A stretch of DNA of 64,000 nt from an uncultured Pseudoxanthomonas sp. (lineage in GTDB: Bacteria > Pseudomonadota > Gammaproteobacteria > Xanthomonadales > Xanthomonadaceae), in the NCBI RefSeq assembly GCF_946886695.1, contig NZ_CAMPJD010000014.1, positions 1 to 64,000 of the forward strand. Reading direction: 5' to 3'. Numbering within the stretch: the stretch's first letter is position 1; every line of letters begins with the position of its first letter. Both the position numbers and the translations under genes were made by a program. The notes under the pieces are model-generated. The model searched no databases. It was not told the origin of the DNA and was given only the letters and a program-made list of their open reading frames with translations. Shown in pieces: positions 18,942-27,268 of the stretch.

Positions 18942-19424
18942 TCATCCCTCAAAAAGAGACTTGGCTTGGAACGCCACCCAGTCGGAGCGCGAAACCACTT
19001 CGCCTCCAGAAACCCGTACCGCTCGGAACAGATATTGTTTGTTGGCTGGAAGGCAGTGCGTCGCGGTAATGGCAGTGAGGGGAATCGAGATGACCGACTC
19101 CCCATGAGGCACCACAGACACTCGCTTCCCAGAAGCCACGTAGTCGATGTAGCTGCAAAACGGAACGATGGTCCCGTTCGGATGCGCCACTTCCACCTTG
19201 ATCACCGAATCATTGATCAACCCCAGCAATCGATCATCCACGATCAACACATCGTCAGACCTGTTCTTCACCGTAATGTTGAGATTTTTCCCGACATCAA
19301 GCTCAACCTCGACATCAGCGCCATACGGCGCGCACGAAAGCAGTGCCGCGACCGACAGCAGCGAAAAAAGTGGCCGGAAAAATCTAGGCAAGAAAAGCCT
19401 CGGCATGGATTCTTGTTTGATCAT
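18942..19424 (-). CDS. Orphan lipoprotein, unknown function
   Basis: 160 residues with a signal peptide ending in lipobox ALLSC (Cys at about residue 31; an alternative ATG at 19406 shortens the N-terminus to MPRLFLPRF). The mature domain is beta-rich, with an Ig-like pattern (ITVKNRSDDVLIVDDRLLG then alternating hydrophobics). No family recognised. Base composition is visibly lower in GC than neighbouring genes. It lies between two copies of the asparaginase 3' end, converging on that gene, so it is probably acquired. A periplasmic immunity role is a guess based on the neighbouring modules. Confidence 0.68.
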   Translation of the reverse strand: MIKQESMPRLFLPRFFRPLFSLLSVAALLSCAPYGADVEVELDVGKNLNITVKNRSDDVLIVDDRLLGLINDSVIKVEVAHPNGTIVPFCSYIDYVASGKRVSVVPHGESVISIPLTAITATHCLPANKQYLFRAVRVSGGEVVSRSDWVAFQAKSLFEG

Positions 19425-19474
19425 AGATAAATACCATTACTTTGGCTTTTTTTTCCGAAACAGGGGTCGAAACA

Positions 19475-19534
19475 GGGGTCAGAGTACCTTTTCCAGATCG
19501 CCGTACTTCACCGGGGAAAATCGACTCTGACCCC
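19475..19534. repeat. Inverted repeat of the GGGGTCAGAGT type
   Basis: Left arm GGGGTCAGAGTACCTTTTCC (19475-19494) and right arm GGAAAATCGACTCTGACCCC (19515-19534) pair at about 17 of 20 positions around a 20-nt loop. A further GGGGTC precedes the left arm at 19464. A half-copy with ACTCTGACCC lies near 19710-19720. This motif is, from general knowledge, seen around REP-associated (Y1) transposase genes in gammaproteobacteria; no transposase gene remains here. The right arm ends six bases before the duplicated asparaginase fragment. Confidence 0.72.
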
Positions 19535-19540
19535 TAATCC

Positions 19541-19608
19541 TGAACGGGCGGATCTGGGATCCGGCGAAGGTGCGGAAGAATGTGGCGGTGAATCGGTTTG
19601 AGGCGGTG
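19541..19608 (+). pseudogene. Duplicated 3' fragment of the asparaginase-domain gene
   Basis: Bases 19541-19608 repeat 18761-18828 at an exact 780-bp offset with one internal mismatch over the first 67 bases. The fragment covers the last 22 codons or so of the resident gene, without a start or the rest of the ORF. It is followed by a related terminator hairpin (19643-19668), whose counterpart lies after the intact gene. It brackets the lipoprotein gene at 18942-19424. Confidence 0.9.
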
Positions 19609-19642
19609 TAAAGCTGAAACCTGGGTGGGGTGTTCAGTAACG

Positions 19643-19674
19643 ACAAGGCCCGCTGATGCGGGCCTTGTGCTTTT
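19643..19674 (+). terminator. Second copy of the asparaginase terminator
   Basis: ACAAGGCCCGC TGAT GCGGGCCTTGT followed by GCTTTT: an 11-bp stem nearly identical to the hairpin at 18861-18886, with one loop change. It lies 35 nt after the duplicated gene fragment. No complete gene now reads into it from the left. Confidence 0.8.
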
Positions 19675-19736
19675 GCGGGAAAGGGAACTGGTATCCGACT
19701 CCTGAAAACCTACTCTGACCCTGCTTCGGAACTGGC

Positions 19737-20081
19737 CTATGGCGGTGAAATGACAAATGCGTAGAGGCTTGCCGACAACGGGACGGCCTTTGCGCCCATG
19801 GCCTCATAGAGCGCGATAGCCCTGTAGTTGCTGGAACGCACATTGTTGATCACAAGCTCACGGCACCCCTTGTCACGCGCCTTCTGTCGCAGCTGCTCGA
19901 TCACCGTACTTCCATAGCCACGTGAGCGCTGCCGTGAATCAATCTCGATCTTCTCCAGCACGAAGCTCTCTCCGGGCTCGAACCAGCCATGAGCACGACC
20001 TACCCGGCGGCCATCGAGCCAAGGCTCAATGACATAGTGCCGCCGCTGCTCGCTCTCTTCGAAGCGCCAGTCTGTTTTCAT
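19737..20081 (-). CDS. GNAT family N-acetyltransferase
   Basis: 114 residues (start ATG 20081; a TTG 21 bases further upstream is possible). A GNAT core is visible: EKIEIDSRQRSRGYGSTVIEQL carries the acetyl-CoA loop, followed by a helix and NNVRSSNYRAIALYEAMGA. The N-terminal strands are short, so the fold is minimal. Substrate unknown. It lies in the accessory region beside the GGGGTC repeats. Confidence 0.75.
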   Translation of the reverse strand: MKTDWRFEESEQRRHYVIEPWLDGRRVGRAHGWFEPGESFVLEKIEIDSRQRSRGYGSTVIEQLRQKARDKGCRELVINNVRSSNYRAIALYEAMGAKAVPLSASLYAFVISPP

Positions 20082-20300
20082 TTGGAGATCGTTTGCTTTC
20101 AATGGTTCTCTACTTGTCTGCTATGGCCGAACACCTGAGTCAAGCCGGGCCGCCTCGCGGCCAGGGCAAGGGGGAAACAGGGGTCCGGAAACGGCGGCCA
20201 GAATACCCTCTCCAAGCGGTTCCGCGCGACCAAGGCTATAGGTTGGGGTGAGCGCAGTGTTCTGCCGCGAATGTCACCACTCGCGTGACGGGCGTCCCCC

Positions 20301-20516
20301 CTAACCCCCGCGCTTCGCCTTGTGATATGCCACCAGCGCGTTCGCATGTCCGTGGCCCATCTTGTGCTCCGTCTTCAGCAGGGCCACCTGCTCCATGTGC
20401 TTCCGGTCGCTGACGGCATCCAGGACCTTGAACCAGTGTTCCACCGGCTTGCCGTACTGCTTCTCTATCGAGGGGAAGTAGGAAGCCGGGCCTTTCACCT
20501 TCTCGTTCGTCGTCAT
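20301..20516 (-). CDS. DUF4287 family small protein
   Basis: 71 residues. The segment KGPASYFPSIEKQYGKPVEHWFK and the terminal KMGHGHANALVAYHKA match the DUF4287 family of short helical proteins, with function unknown. A GGAGCGATGCATG upstream gives a plausible ribosome site. It stands alone: 219 bp separate it from the GNAT gene downstream, a gap with GGGGTC- and GTTGGGGTGAGCGCAG-like repeat remnants. Confidence 0.78.
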   Translation of the reverse strand: MTTNEKVKGPASYFPSIEKQYGKPVEHWFKVLDAVSDRKHMEQVALLKTEHKMGHGHANALVAYHKAKRGG

Positions 20517-20689
20517 GCATCGCTCCTCAATGGAATGAGGCAGTGGCCGCCACGCTGGCGGCCATGACCTGCCCCTGTTTGTCCGACGAAGGAGCGGATG
20601 CCGGATCGACATGCCGGCTCCGCTGCTCGCGGCCCTCTCGTGCGAACAGCAACGGCTCGGCGTCGCAGAGCCGTCGTTGTCTGGCGCGG

Positions 20690-21478
20690 TTACTCGGCTG
20701 CTTGGTCCGCTTGCCGTGCCGCACGGTCGATCGTGTCGGCGACCACCTTGGGCTGCGTCATGAAGACGGCGTGGCTGGCGGATACCTTGGTGATGCGTGC
20801 GTTGATGCGTTCGGCCATGTGGATGAGCATGGCCTGGTCGAAGGCCTTGTCTTCGGTGGCGATCACGGCCCAGCTGGGTTTGCTGCGCCACGCCGCGTTC
20901 GTCAGCACGGTGCCGAACGCGGACATGTTGATGGGCACCTGCGAATCGCGCAGGAAGGCGGCGTCGGCATCGGTGGTGTCGTGGGCGAAGCCGGCCTTGA
21001 ACTTGTCCGCGCGGATGAAGCCGAACCCGTCGCTGGAGGTGTCGATCACGAACTCCGGCGTGGGCGCGAAGCCGGTGTACTGCTGGGCCGTGGTTTCGCC
21101 GGCGTCCGGCGCCAGCGCGGAGACGTAGACCAGGCCGGCCACCTTGTCGTGCACGCCGGCCTCGGTGATGACCGTGCCGCCCCAGGAATGGCCGACCAGG
21201 ATGGCCGGGCCGTCCTGGCGGTCCAGCACGCGGCGGGTGGCCTGCACGTCGTCGGCGAGCGAGGTCAGCGGGTTCTGCACGATCGAGACGCGGTAACCGC
21301 GCGCGGTCAGGTCGTCGTAGACCGGGCGCCAGCCGGCACCGTCGGCAAAGGCGCCGTGCACCAGCACAACGTTCTTCACGGCGACGGGCGCGCCGTGCAC
21401 GGCGTCGTCAGCCTGTGCGGCGGGGGAAAGGGTGGCGGCCAGGGTGGCCGCGAGCAGAACGGGGATCAACTTGAACAT
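20690..21478 (-). CDS. Exported alpha/beta hydrolase
   Basis: 262 residues with a signal peptide (ending near SPAAQA-DD). The alpha/beta-hydrolase core includes the oxyanion segment VLVHGAFADG (about 38-47), the nucleophile elbow GHSWGG with Ser at about residue 95, and a late His in SHAVFMTQP. The family resembles the salicylate-esterase/hydroxynitrile-lyase-like group common in soil bacteria. Substrate unknown; probably periplasmic. The 308-bp gap between 21479 and 21786 shows only the terminator listed next. Confidence 0.85.
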   Translation of the reverse strand: MFKLIPVLLAATLAATLSPAAQADDAVHGAPVAVKNVVLVHGAFADGAGWRPVYDDLTARGYRVSIVQNPLTSLADDVQATRRVLDRQDGPAILVGHSWGGTVITEAGVHDKVAGLVYVSALAPDAGETTAQQYTGFAPTPEFVIDTSSDGFGFIRADKFKAGFAHDTTDADAAFLRDSQVPINMSAFGTVLTNAAWRSKPSWAVIATEDKAFDQAMLIHMAERINARITKVSASHAVFMTQPKVVADTIDRAARQADQAAE

Positions 21479-21712
21479 GGACGTGTCCTTGGCGTGGGTG
21501 GGTATGCGGCGCGTCGGCCGGCAGGGATACTTTGCACCGCACGCCAGGACTATCAGCTACCGAACGTCCAGAAAACTTGACCAATCGTACCATTCTCCTT
21601 CACTCCACCTCCCACCGGTCCCTCACCCACCGACCGGACCGCATGCGCCAGCCCGCGGTTGCCACGGCGGCCACCTGCGGCGACGCGCGCCATGGCGGGC
21701 GCCGCAAGAAGA

Positions 21713-21740
21713 AAAAACCCGGCCAAGGCCGGGGTTCTTC
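21713..21740 (-). terminator. Terminator of module A (minus strand)
   Basis: Reading the minus strand, GGGGTT...CCCCGGCC TT GGCCGGG is followed by TTTTTTCTTC, a good intrinsic terminator 47 nt after the module A membrane gene. The 29-bp segment 21718-21746 is 27/29 identical to 25039-25067, the terminator of the S8 protease gene. Confidence 0.8.
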
Positions 21741-21786
21741 CTGCGCATCACGGCATGCGCTCCTCATCCTCCGCCGTGCGGCGCCC

Positions 21787-22350
21787 TCAGGGTGTTCCCC
21801 TCGGCCTCGCCGCGCGGTACTGACCCTTGTCACCGGCACGCATTCCGCCGGGATCGGCATGGGTGCAGATGACACCCCCACATATCACTGTGTCCGAAGC
21901 GTAGAAGGCCTGCACGACTGGCACGGCGTCTTCATAGCGATGGAGTTCCTCTTTCGTAGCGGACAGTTCGCGGCGGTAGTAGCCCAGCACCGTCCAGGCC
22001 ACCAACAGCACCAGCAGCAGGGTCGTGCCGATGGCGGCAAGCCACAGCCACACCGTTCTGCCAACGCTGCGCAGCTGCGCGGACGTGGCGGATACGGCAT
22101 GGCCGTACTCGGCGGCAACGGGAGAAACCGCTTCACGGGCATCCTGCGCAATCCGCGTGCCGGCCCCCTCCACGATAGCCACCAGATCGCGACGGAACTG
22201 GCCTGCTTCCTGCCGCAACGACTGCACGTGCTCGTTAATCGTCGCGCTCATGCGCGCCTCGCGCTGGACCATTTCGGCACGCAGCGTCATCAGCGCCTTG
22301 ATGGCCTCGGGTGGTATCGCGGCGGCGGGCATAGCGTTGATGTCTTCCAT
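21787..22350 (-). CDS. Module A: coiled-coil single-pass membrane protein
   Basis: 187 residues, not a known family to me. Residues 1-95 are helical and polar (probable coiled coil), one transmembrane helix lies at about 100-123, then LGYYRREL and a short acidic helix. The C-terminal tail has C157 and C162 in an ASD-x-x-x-C-x-x-x-x-C context. A paralogue at 29421-29912 shares the YYRREL box, the P-(V/I)-(V/L)-QA-x-x-ASD box and the C-x4-C motif. AAGGAG lies five bases upstream of the ATG. It is the third gene of module A, 52 nt after the peptidoglycan-targeting gene. Role unknown. Confidence 0.78.
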   Translation of the reverse strand: MEDINAMPAAAIPPEAIKALMTLRAEMVQREARMSATINEHVQSLRQEAGQFRRDLVAIVEGAGTRIAQDAREAVSPVAAEYGHAVSATSAQLRSVGRTVWLWLAAIGTTLLLVLLVAWTVLGYYRRELSATKEELHRYEDAVPVVQAFYASDTVICGGVICTHADPGGMRAGDKGQYRAARPRGTP

Positions 22351-22402
22351 GACAACTCCTTAGTTCTCGATTTCCGTGTGGATGGGACTTTCCGGCGATA
22401 AC

Positions 22403-23767
22403 CTAGCGCGCCATCTGCCGGTCCTGCGACTGCGCCTGCTCTGCGGCCTGGTGTTGGGCGAGCCATTGGCTTCCCTGCGCTTCCATGTGCCGGCCTTCTG
22501 CTGAGCGTGCGAACTCGGTTGCTGCTCGATCAGCGGCTGCACTATCGCCAGACATCACCGCAGCGAGGTAGCGATCTACCGAGGAGTCACTGGAACCCAA
22601 CTCATGCCGTTGTCGGCCCTGCCGGTCATCAGCGGGAGCATCGGGCCTCTGAGGGAGTGGCAGTTGCCGTGGCTCCTGCTCCTGCTCACCGCCGCGGTTC
22701 ACGTCATGAAACAGGCCTCCCTCCGTCGACGTGAGCACGTATTGCCAGCGGGTCTGTTGAGGATTGGCTCGGGCAGCATTGTTGAAAGCGAGGTAATCCT
22801 CGGGGTGGATCGTCTGGCAACCGGCCGAATCTGTGTTCGCGCGCGAGCCGCTATGAATCTTGAAGCTTCGATTCAGGTCCTGCACACCGTTGATGTCATT
22901 GTGGGTGAACCAGCCATCGCCATTGCTGTCGCGCTGCAACCGATGCGCGTCTCGCGGCGCCCTCAACTGCTCGGCTGAAGGCCTGAATGCGTCAGTTGTC
23001 CTGGCCAATCGCGGGTTCGGATGGTCGGCATCCGCCATCTCGATGGTCCCCTCGGCCAGTCTACCCATATCACTGATGCCATCCCGGTTAACGTCCTCGC
23101 CCTCGCTTCGGCGCCATGCCACATTGGCGTATGGCGTGTTCTCGCGGCGCGGACCAGGTTGCGCGCGTTCGTCATATTGGGCGGTTGGCTCGGTACTCGC
23201 GCGATCAGCGATGAACACGTGACGCTCGCCATTCGCCTGCTTTCGAAGCACGACGATATGGTCGTCATAGACCCCAGTTCCGCGCGAGTCACGATCACCC
23301 ATCGAGGCCAACGTGGATGTTTCCTTGCGCAATCCAAGCAGCACGCTCTCCTCGTTCTGAAGTGCATCCGATGCCGCCTGGCTTCCTCGCGCTTCCACGA
23401 TGCTGGCATAGACGTCAAACTTCTGCGCATTGGTCAGGCCAACCAGTTCATTGGGCTGGTTGATCTCTCGACCGTTGTAGTCCGGGACTCTGGGGGGCTG
23501 CCCAGCCTGCCTCAAACGTTCGAGCGCGAGCACGAACTCCGGCGATCGCAATCCACCAGACTGATGAATCTCATCGATCTGTGCCCGTGCACCAACGGAC
23601 ACGTAACGATCCAACGCCTCCTGCACGACCCTGCGCTCACCCTGCCTTTCGGTTTCAAGTAGGTGCAATGCCTGGTCGGGTTGGCCTTGCCGCATCTGTG
23701 CGATCACTCGATCCGCGACGGCACGAATGTCGATATCCGTTACATCCGTGGAATGGGGGTTAGTCAT
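22403..23767 (-). CDS. Module A: putative YkuD-like peptidoglycan-targeting effector with calcium loops
   Basis: 454 residues with no signal peptide. Residues 1-130 are helical. A C-terminal catalytic region carries H305-x-G307 and S314-x-G316-C317 with a following T-I, the H-G...S-x-G-C pattern of L,D-transpeptidase (YkuD) folds where Cys is the nucleophile. Just before it, D280-x-N282-x-D284-G-x-x-T288-x-x-D291 is a canonical EF-hand loop; a shorter D225-x-N227-x-D229-G loop lies upstream. Residues 392-454 form a Gln-rich tail with an SGD box shared with the module B protein. The ATG overlaps the lipoprotein stop (ATGA). Catalysis and secretion are inferred. Confidence 0.74.
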   Translation of the reverse strand: MTNPHSTDVTDIDIRAVADRVIAQMRQGQPDQALHLLETERQGERRVVQEALDRYVSVGARAQIDEIHQSGGLRSPEFVLALERLRQAGQPPRVPDYNGREINQPNELVGLTNAQKFDVYASIVEARGSQAASDALQNEESVLLGLRKETSTLASMGDRDSRGTGVYDDHIVVLRKQANGERHVFIADRASTEPTAQYDERAQPGPRRENTPYANVAWRRSEGEDVNRDGISDMGRLAEGTIEMADADHPNPRLARTTDAFRPSAEQLRAPRDAHRLQRDSNGDGWFTHNDINGVQDLNRSFKIHSGSRANTDSAGCQTIHPEDYLAFNNAARANPQQTRWQYVLTSTEGGLFHDVNRGGEQEQEPRQLPLPQRPDAPADDRQGRQRHELGSSDSSVDRYLAAVMSGDSAAADRAATEFARSAEGRHMEAQGSQWLAQHQAAEQAQSQDRQMAR

Positions 23768-24819
23768 AGGGTTGGCCCCCTCGTTTGCTCAATGTCGTCC
23801 TTGTCGACGAACGGATCCTCGTTTCGACCTTGAACCGGGTCACTCGCACGACATCTCACATCCGGCCGCAGTGGATCGCAGTTGGGCAGGGGCCATAGCA
23901 CTCTGGGGACTCGCTGCTGGAGCTCGAAGTTCTTCCCGTTCCAGACCGCAAAGCCAAGATGCAATCTACTTCCCAATCGCCGGGCCTCAGGTACCCAGTC
24001 GGGCATCGGGACCGGATCGTAGTCATGGTCGTCTGCCCGACCGGGAGGAGAGGCGTCCTTGAGGGATATGGTCCACCGCATGACCGGCGCACGCTCCAGT
24101 TTCGTGGTCTCCAAATGGGGCATAAAGGGCGCGGTCAATGCCTGCTCAGCCTGCGTCATCGCAGGCTCTGGGAGGTACTCCCTGGTAACGTCGCGCAAAC
24201 TTCCCTTGGACGACCACTTGTAAAGCCGCGGCTCGGCATGTGCCGACTTGCAGGCTTCCGTCTCCACCAGATATTCGCCTTCCCGTGCTATCAAGGGATC
24301 GTCATCGATGCACTTGAAAGGACCGATCACCAGATAGACGGTGTCGGACGGCTGCGTTCCCTCGAACGAGCGCACCTGGATGCCTTCCAGAATATCGATA
24401 CTTGCCATGAAGTCTGGCCGTTTCCCACGCCCTGGCAGCGCCAGGTAGGGCTGCGGTCGGCGTGCCTGATCGGCTCGGACGTCAGTCGGGAGAAAGATGT
24501 GCTCTGTCGGGATGGCGATGAGCACTTCGGCAAGATGCCGCGGCAGCAAACCCAAGCATGCTCTGCTGAGCCCGCCATATCGTGTTCTGCCGCTATCGTC
24601 GCCGGGGTCTTCCGGACACCACTCCGCGCCCATGCCTTTCTCCACTTCATAGGGAGTCCAGGGATCGGGAGCAATGGGCGGCGCGCTCGGAAGTATCGAG
24701 CCAAGCGAGAAGGGTCCTGGAGAGAGCGTCCCCGGCTGGTTGGATGCGTTGCGGTGAACGGCGCCGCACGCGCTCATGGCCGCCGCCATTGTGAGAATGG
24801 CGAGAAGCTTCCTTTGCAT
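23764..24819 (-). CDS. Module A: lipoprotein, candidate immunity protein
   Basis: 351 residues with a lipoprotein signal (lipobox MSAC, Cys at about residue 18) and a Pro-rich linker before a beta-containing domain. Several Cys pairs (WCPEDP, RACLG, KCID, EACKS, NCDP, RCRA) suggest periplasmic disulfides. I recognise no family. AGGAGG lies six bases upstream of the ATG. It is first in module A, translationally coupled to the effector-like gene. In described Xanthomonas antibacterial type IV effector loci the cognate immunity protein is often a lipoprotein encoded next to the effector; that role is inferred here by position only. Confidence 0.72.
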   Translation of the reverse strand: MQRKLLAILTMAAAMSACGAVHRNASNQPGTLSPGPFSLGSILPSAPPIAPDPWTPYEVEKGMGAEWCPEDPGDDSGRTRYGGLSRACLGLLPRHLAEVLIAIPTEHIFLPTDVRADQARRPQPYLALPGRGKRPDFMASIDILEGIQVRSFEGTQPSDTVYLVIGPFKCIDDDPLIAREGEYLVETEACKSAHAEPRLYKWSSKGSLRDVTREYLPEPAMTQAEQALTAPFMPHLETTKLERAPVMRWTISLKDASPPGRADDHDYDPVPMPDWVPEARRLGSRLHLGFAVWNGKNFELQQRVPRVLWPLPNCDPLRPDVRCRASDPVQGRNEDPFVDKDDIEQTRGPTL

Positions 24820-25032
24820 CTACAACCTCCTGTTGATCAATGCTGGCGCGCCATCGCTGGTCCTTCAATGCCGCCAGAGCAAGTCCGCGCTCACTGCCAT
24901 ATCTACATCAGTCGCTCATCGAATGCATGTGCCTCATCCTGGCTGGCGCCACAGGCCGGTGCGACTTGGCAGGATCTGCAGAGAATGTGATTGATGCGAA
25001 GCCTCCGTCTCCGGTGGCGAAAGTGACAAAAA

Positions 25033-25060
25033 AAGAACCCCGGCCAAAGCCGGGGTTCTT
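25033..25060 (-). terminator. Terminator of the S8 protease gene
   Basis: A 12-bp perfect stem (AAGAACCCCGGC / GCCGGGGTTCTT) around CAAA, 35 bp after the protease stop. On the minus strand it is followed by seven T residues. Its core is repeated at 21718-21746, beyond module A. The 276 bp from 24820 to 25095 hold only this hairpin and the module A promoter region; I see no further gene. Confidence 0.88.
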
Positions 25061-25095
25061 CCTGCACCTCCCTGTGCTCCCCTCGGGGGCAATCC

Positions 25096-26889
25096 TCAGA
25101 AGGTGATGCTCCAGCTGTTGATGTAGCCGGTGTCGATGCTGGCACGGTCGCGGGCGCGCAGGCGCCAGTTGCCGTTGAGGGCTTCGCTGGACAGATTGAC
25201 CGTGTAGGTCTGGTTGATGTTGTCGGCACTGCCGCCGCTGCGGTTGTGCAGGGTGTACACCGAGCCATCCGGCGCGAGCAGGTCGACGATCAGGTCGCCC
25301 TTGTACGTGTGCACGATGTTCACCGCCACCTGCGCGTTGCTGGGCGCATTGCCGGTACGCCCCGACACGGCGATGGTGCTGGTCACGCCGGTGTTGTTGT
25401 TGTCCGGAATGCTCACATCGGTGCCGTTGGTGTAGGTCTGGGTGCCCGGATCCGGATCGGGGTCACCCCCCTGCACCGCCGTCACTGCGCCATCCGCATT
25501 GGCGATGCCCGCACCGCACCCGCCCGAGCACGTGCCGGGCAGAGGACGCGCCGTGCTCTTCAACGTGCTCTCCACCTGCGCCGGCGTCAGCGGAGACGCG
25601 GCCGCCGCCTGCATCAACGCGACTACGCCCGCCACGTGCGGTGCCGCCATCGACGTACCGTTGTACGACGCATAACTCGCGCTGCCCGGCGTGGTGGTGC
25701 CGGTGTTGAGCGTGGACAGAATGCTCGCGCCCGGCGCGGAGATGTCGATGCCGGTGCCGTAGTTGGAGAAGCTGGCACGCGAACCGGCCGATGTGGTCGC
25801 TGCGACAGCGACGACGTTCGGGCAGTTCGCCGGCACGGCGCTGGACACGTTGGTGTTGCTGTTGCCGGCCGCGACCACGACGGTGGTGCCGCGACCCACC
25901 GCGCCATTGATCGCATTCTGGTAGGTGCTGGAACAGGTGCCGCCGCCGCCCAGCGACATGTTGATCACTTCGGCCGGGTTGGCATTGGCGGGCACACCGC
26001 TGACCGTGCCGCCGGAAGCCCAGGTGATCGCGTCGGCGATGTCGGATGTATAACCACCGCAGCGGCCCAGCACGCGCACCGGCACCACCTTGGCGCCGAA
26101 CGCGGTACCGGCCACGCCGGTGGCGTTGTTGGTCACCGCCGCCACCGTGCCCGCCACATGCGTGCCGTGCCAGCTGGAGTTGGTCACCGGCGAACCGCTG
26201 TAGCACTCGTTCGCCACCGGGTTCCAATCGCCTTCGTCGTTGGGGTTGGAATCGCGGCCGTCGCCATCGCGCGAGACGAACGTGTCGCTGATGAAATCGT
26301 AGCCGGGCAGGATGTTCGCGTTGAGGTCGGCATGGTTGGTGATGCCGGTATCGATGACGGCCACCACCACGCCCGCGCCGGTGGACTTGTCCCAGGCCGG
26401 ACGCACATTGATGCCGGACGCCGTGGTACCGAAGCCCCACTGCTCGGAGAAGCGCGTGTCGTTCGGCGTCAGAACAGCGTACATGCGCTGGTCGATTTCC
26501 ACGTACTCGACATTCGGATCCGCCGCCAGCTGCCGCATCAGCGATTCGGCTTCCACGCGGTCCAGCTTGCGGTCGGCGCGCACGACGTCAGCCCCCCCCG
26601 CCGCCAGCCGGCGCAGCTTCTGCACGCCCAGCGCACGACCGCCGCGCTTGGCGACGCCGGTACTGGCAGCCGTGCTGAGCGAACGCTGCAACTGTGCCGC
26701 ATCGGAACTTTCCGTACTGCCATCGCGGTACTTCACGATGAAACGGTCGTAGCCACCGGGTTCTTCGACCTGCAGACCGCTCATGTCGACGCGACCGGCC
26801 ATCGCCGGCAACGCGTAGAGCGATGCGAGCACGGCGGACGACAGGCACAGCAGGCGGACACGCGAACCACGCTTTGCAATTCCAGACAT
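25096..26889 (-). CDS. Secreted S8 (subtilisin) serine protease with C-terminal P domain
   Basis: 597 residues from the ATG at 26889 (GGGAG six bases upstream). Order: signal peptide (to about PAMA-GR, residue 32), inhibitor-type propeptide (to about 135), and an S8 catalytic domain. The Asp motif is AVIDTGI, the His motif is HGTHVAGT and the Ser motif is NGTSMAAPHVAG. A C-terminal proprotein-convertase P domain follows, from SIPDNNNTG to NSWSITF. Xanthomonads secrete such proteases by type II secretion. No specific substrate is implied. The gene is followed by its own terminator and then module A. Confidence 0.93.
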   Translation of the reverse strand: MSGIAKRGSRVRLLCLSSAVLASLYALPAMAGRVDMSGLQVEEPGGYDRFIVKYRDGSTESSDAAQLQRSLSTAASTGVAKRGGRALGVQKLRRLAAGGADVVRADRKLDRVEAESLMRQLAADPNVEYVEIDQRMYAVLTPNDTRFSEQWGFGTTASGINVRPAWDKSTGAGVVVAVIDTGITNHADLNANILPGYDFISDTFVSRDGDGRDSNPNDEGDWNPVANECYSGSPVTNSSWHGTHVAGTVAAVTNNATGVAGTAFGAKVVPVRVLGRCGGYTSDIADAITWASGGTVSGVPANANPAEVINMSLGGGGTCSSTYQNAINGAVGRGTTVVVAAGNSNTNVSSAVPANCPNVVAVAATTSAGSRASFSNYGTGIDISAPGASILSTLNTGTTTPGSASYASYNGTSMAAPHVAGVVALMQAAAASPLTPAQVESTLKSTARPLPGTCSGGCGAGIANADGAVTAVQGGDPDPDPGTQTYTNGTDVSIPDNNNTGVTSTIAVSGRTGNAPSNAQVAVNIVHTYKGDLIVDLLAPDGSVYTLHNRSGGSADNINQTYTVNLSSEALNGNWRLRARDRASIDTGYINSWSITF

Positions 26890-27221
26890 CAGACTCTCCC
26901 TCAACGATGAAATGAAAAGCCGCCAATGCGGCAATGGCCCGGTCGAGGGCGCAGGGCTGCTACGGGAGGGGGTGGACGGGCGGTTGCGTTCGACCAGGTG
27001 CACGTCGTGCAACGCACGACGCAACGACGACGCTAACGGAGAGCACGGAGATGAATCAGCGATGAAAGACACACTTCGCAGCGACATGTTGCAAACGTAA
27101 TCGTCGGAATACACGCATGTAGCGAAGCTACCGGTGGACATGCGTAGGTAGATTCATTTACGTCTTGCACGCGTGAGCAAAGCGAATTTTTTATTCGCAT
27201 TGATGCCATGCGATTACGCAA

Positions 27222-27249
27222 AAAAAGCCCGCTACTCAGCGGGCTTTTT
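27222..27249 (-). terminator. Intrinsic terminator after the ilvE fragment
   Basis: A 12-bp stem (AAAAAGCCCGCT / AGCGGGCTTTTT) around ACTC, with a further A-run on its left that reads as a T-run on the minus strand. It lies 20 bp after the stop codon of the duplicated ilvE 3' fragment, exactly where an ilvE terminator is expected, so it was probably the original ilvE terminator. The rest of the 675-bp gap 26890-27564 holds the protease 5' region, a small GCGAA-T-run-TTCGC hairpin at 27182-27198 and the module B leader. Confidence 0.88.
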
Positions 27250-27268
27250 CTGTTTCGCTCGATGACGA

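Noticed and set aside
27182..27198. Small GCGAA-T7-TTCGC hairpin as a terminator of the protease promoter region
   Set aside because: Stem of only five base pairs; the adjacent 12-bp hairpin at 27222-27249 is the convincing terminator.
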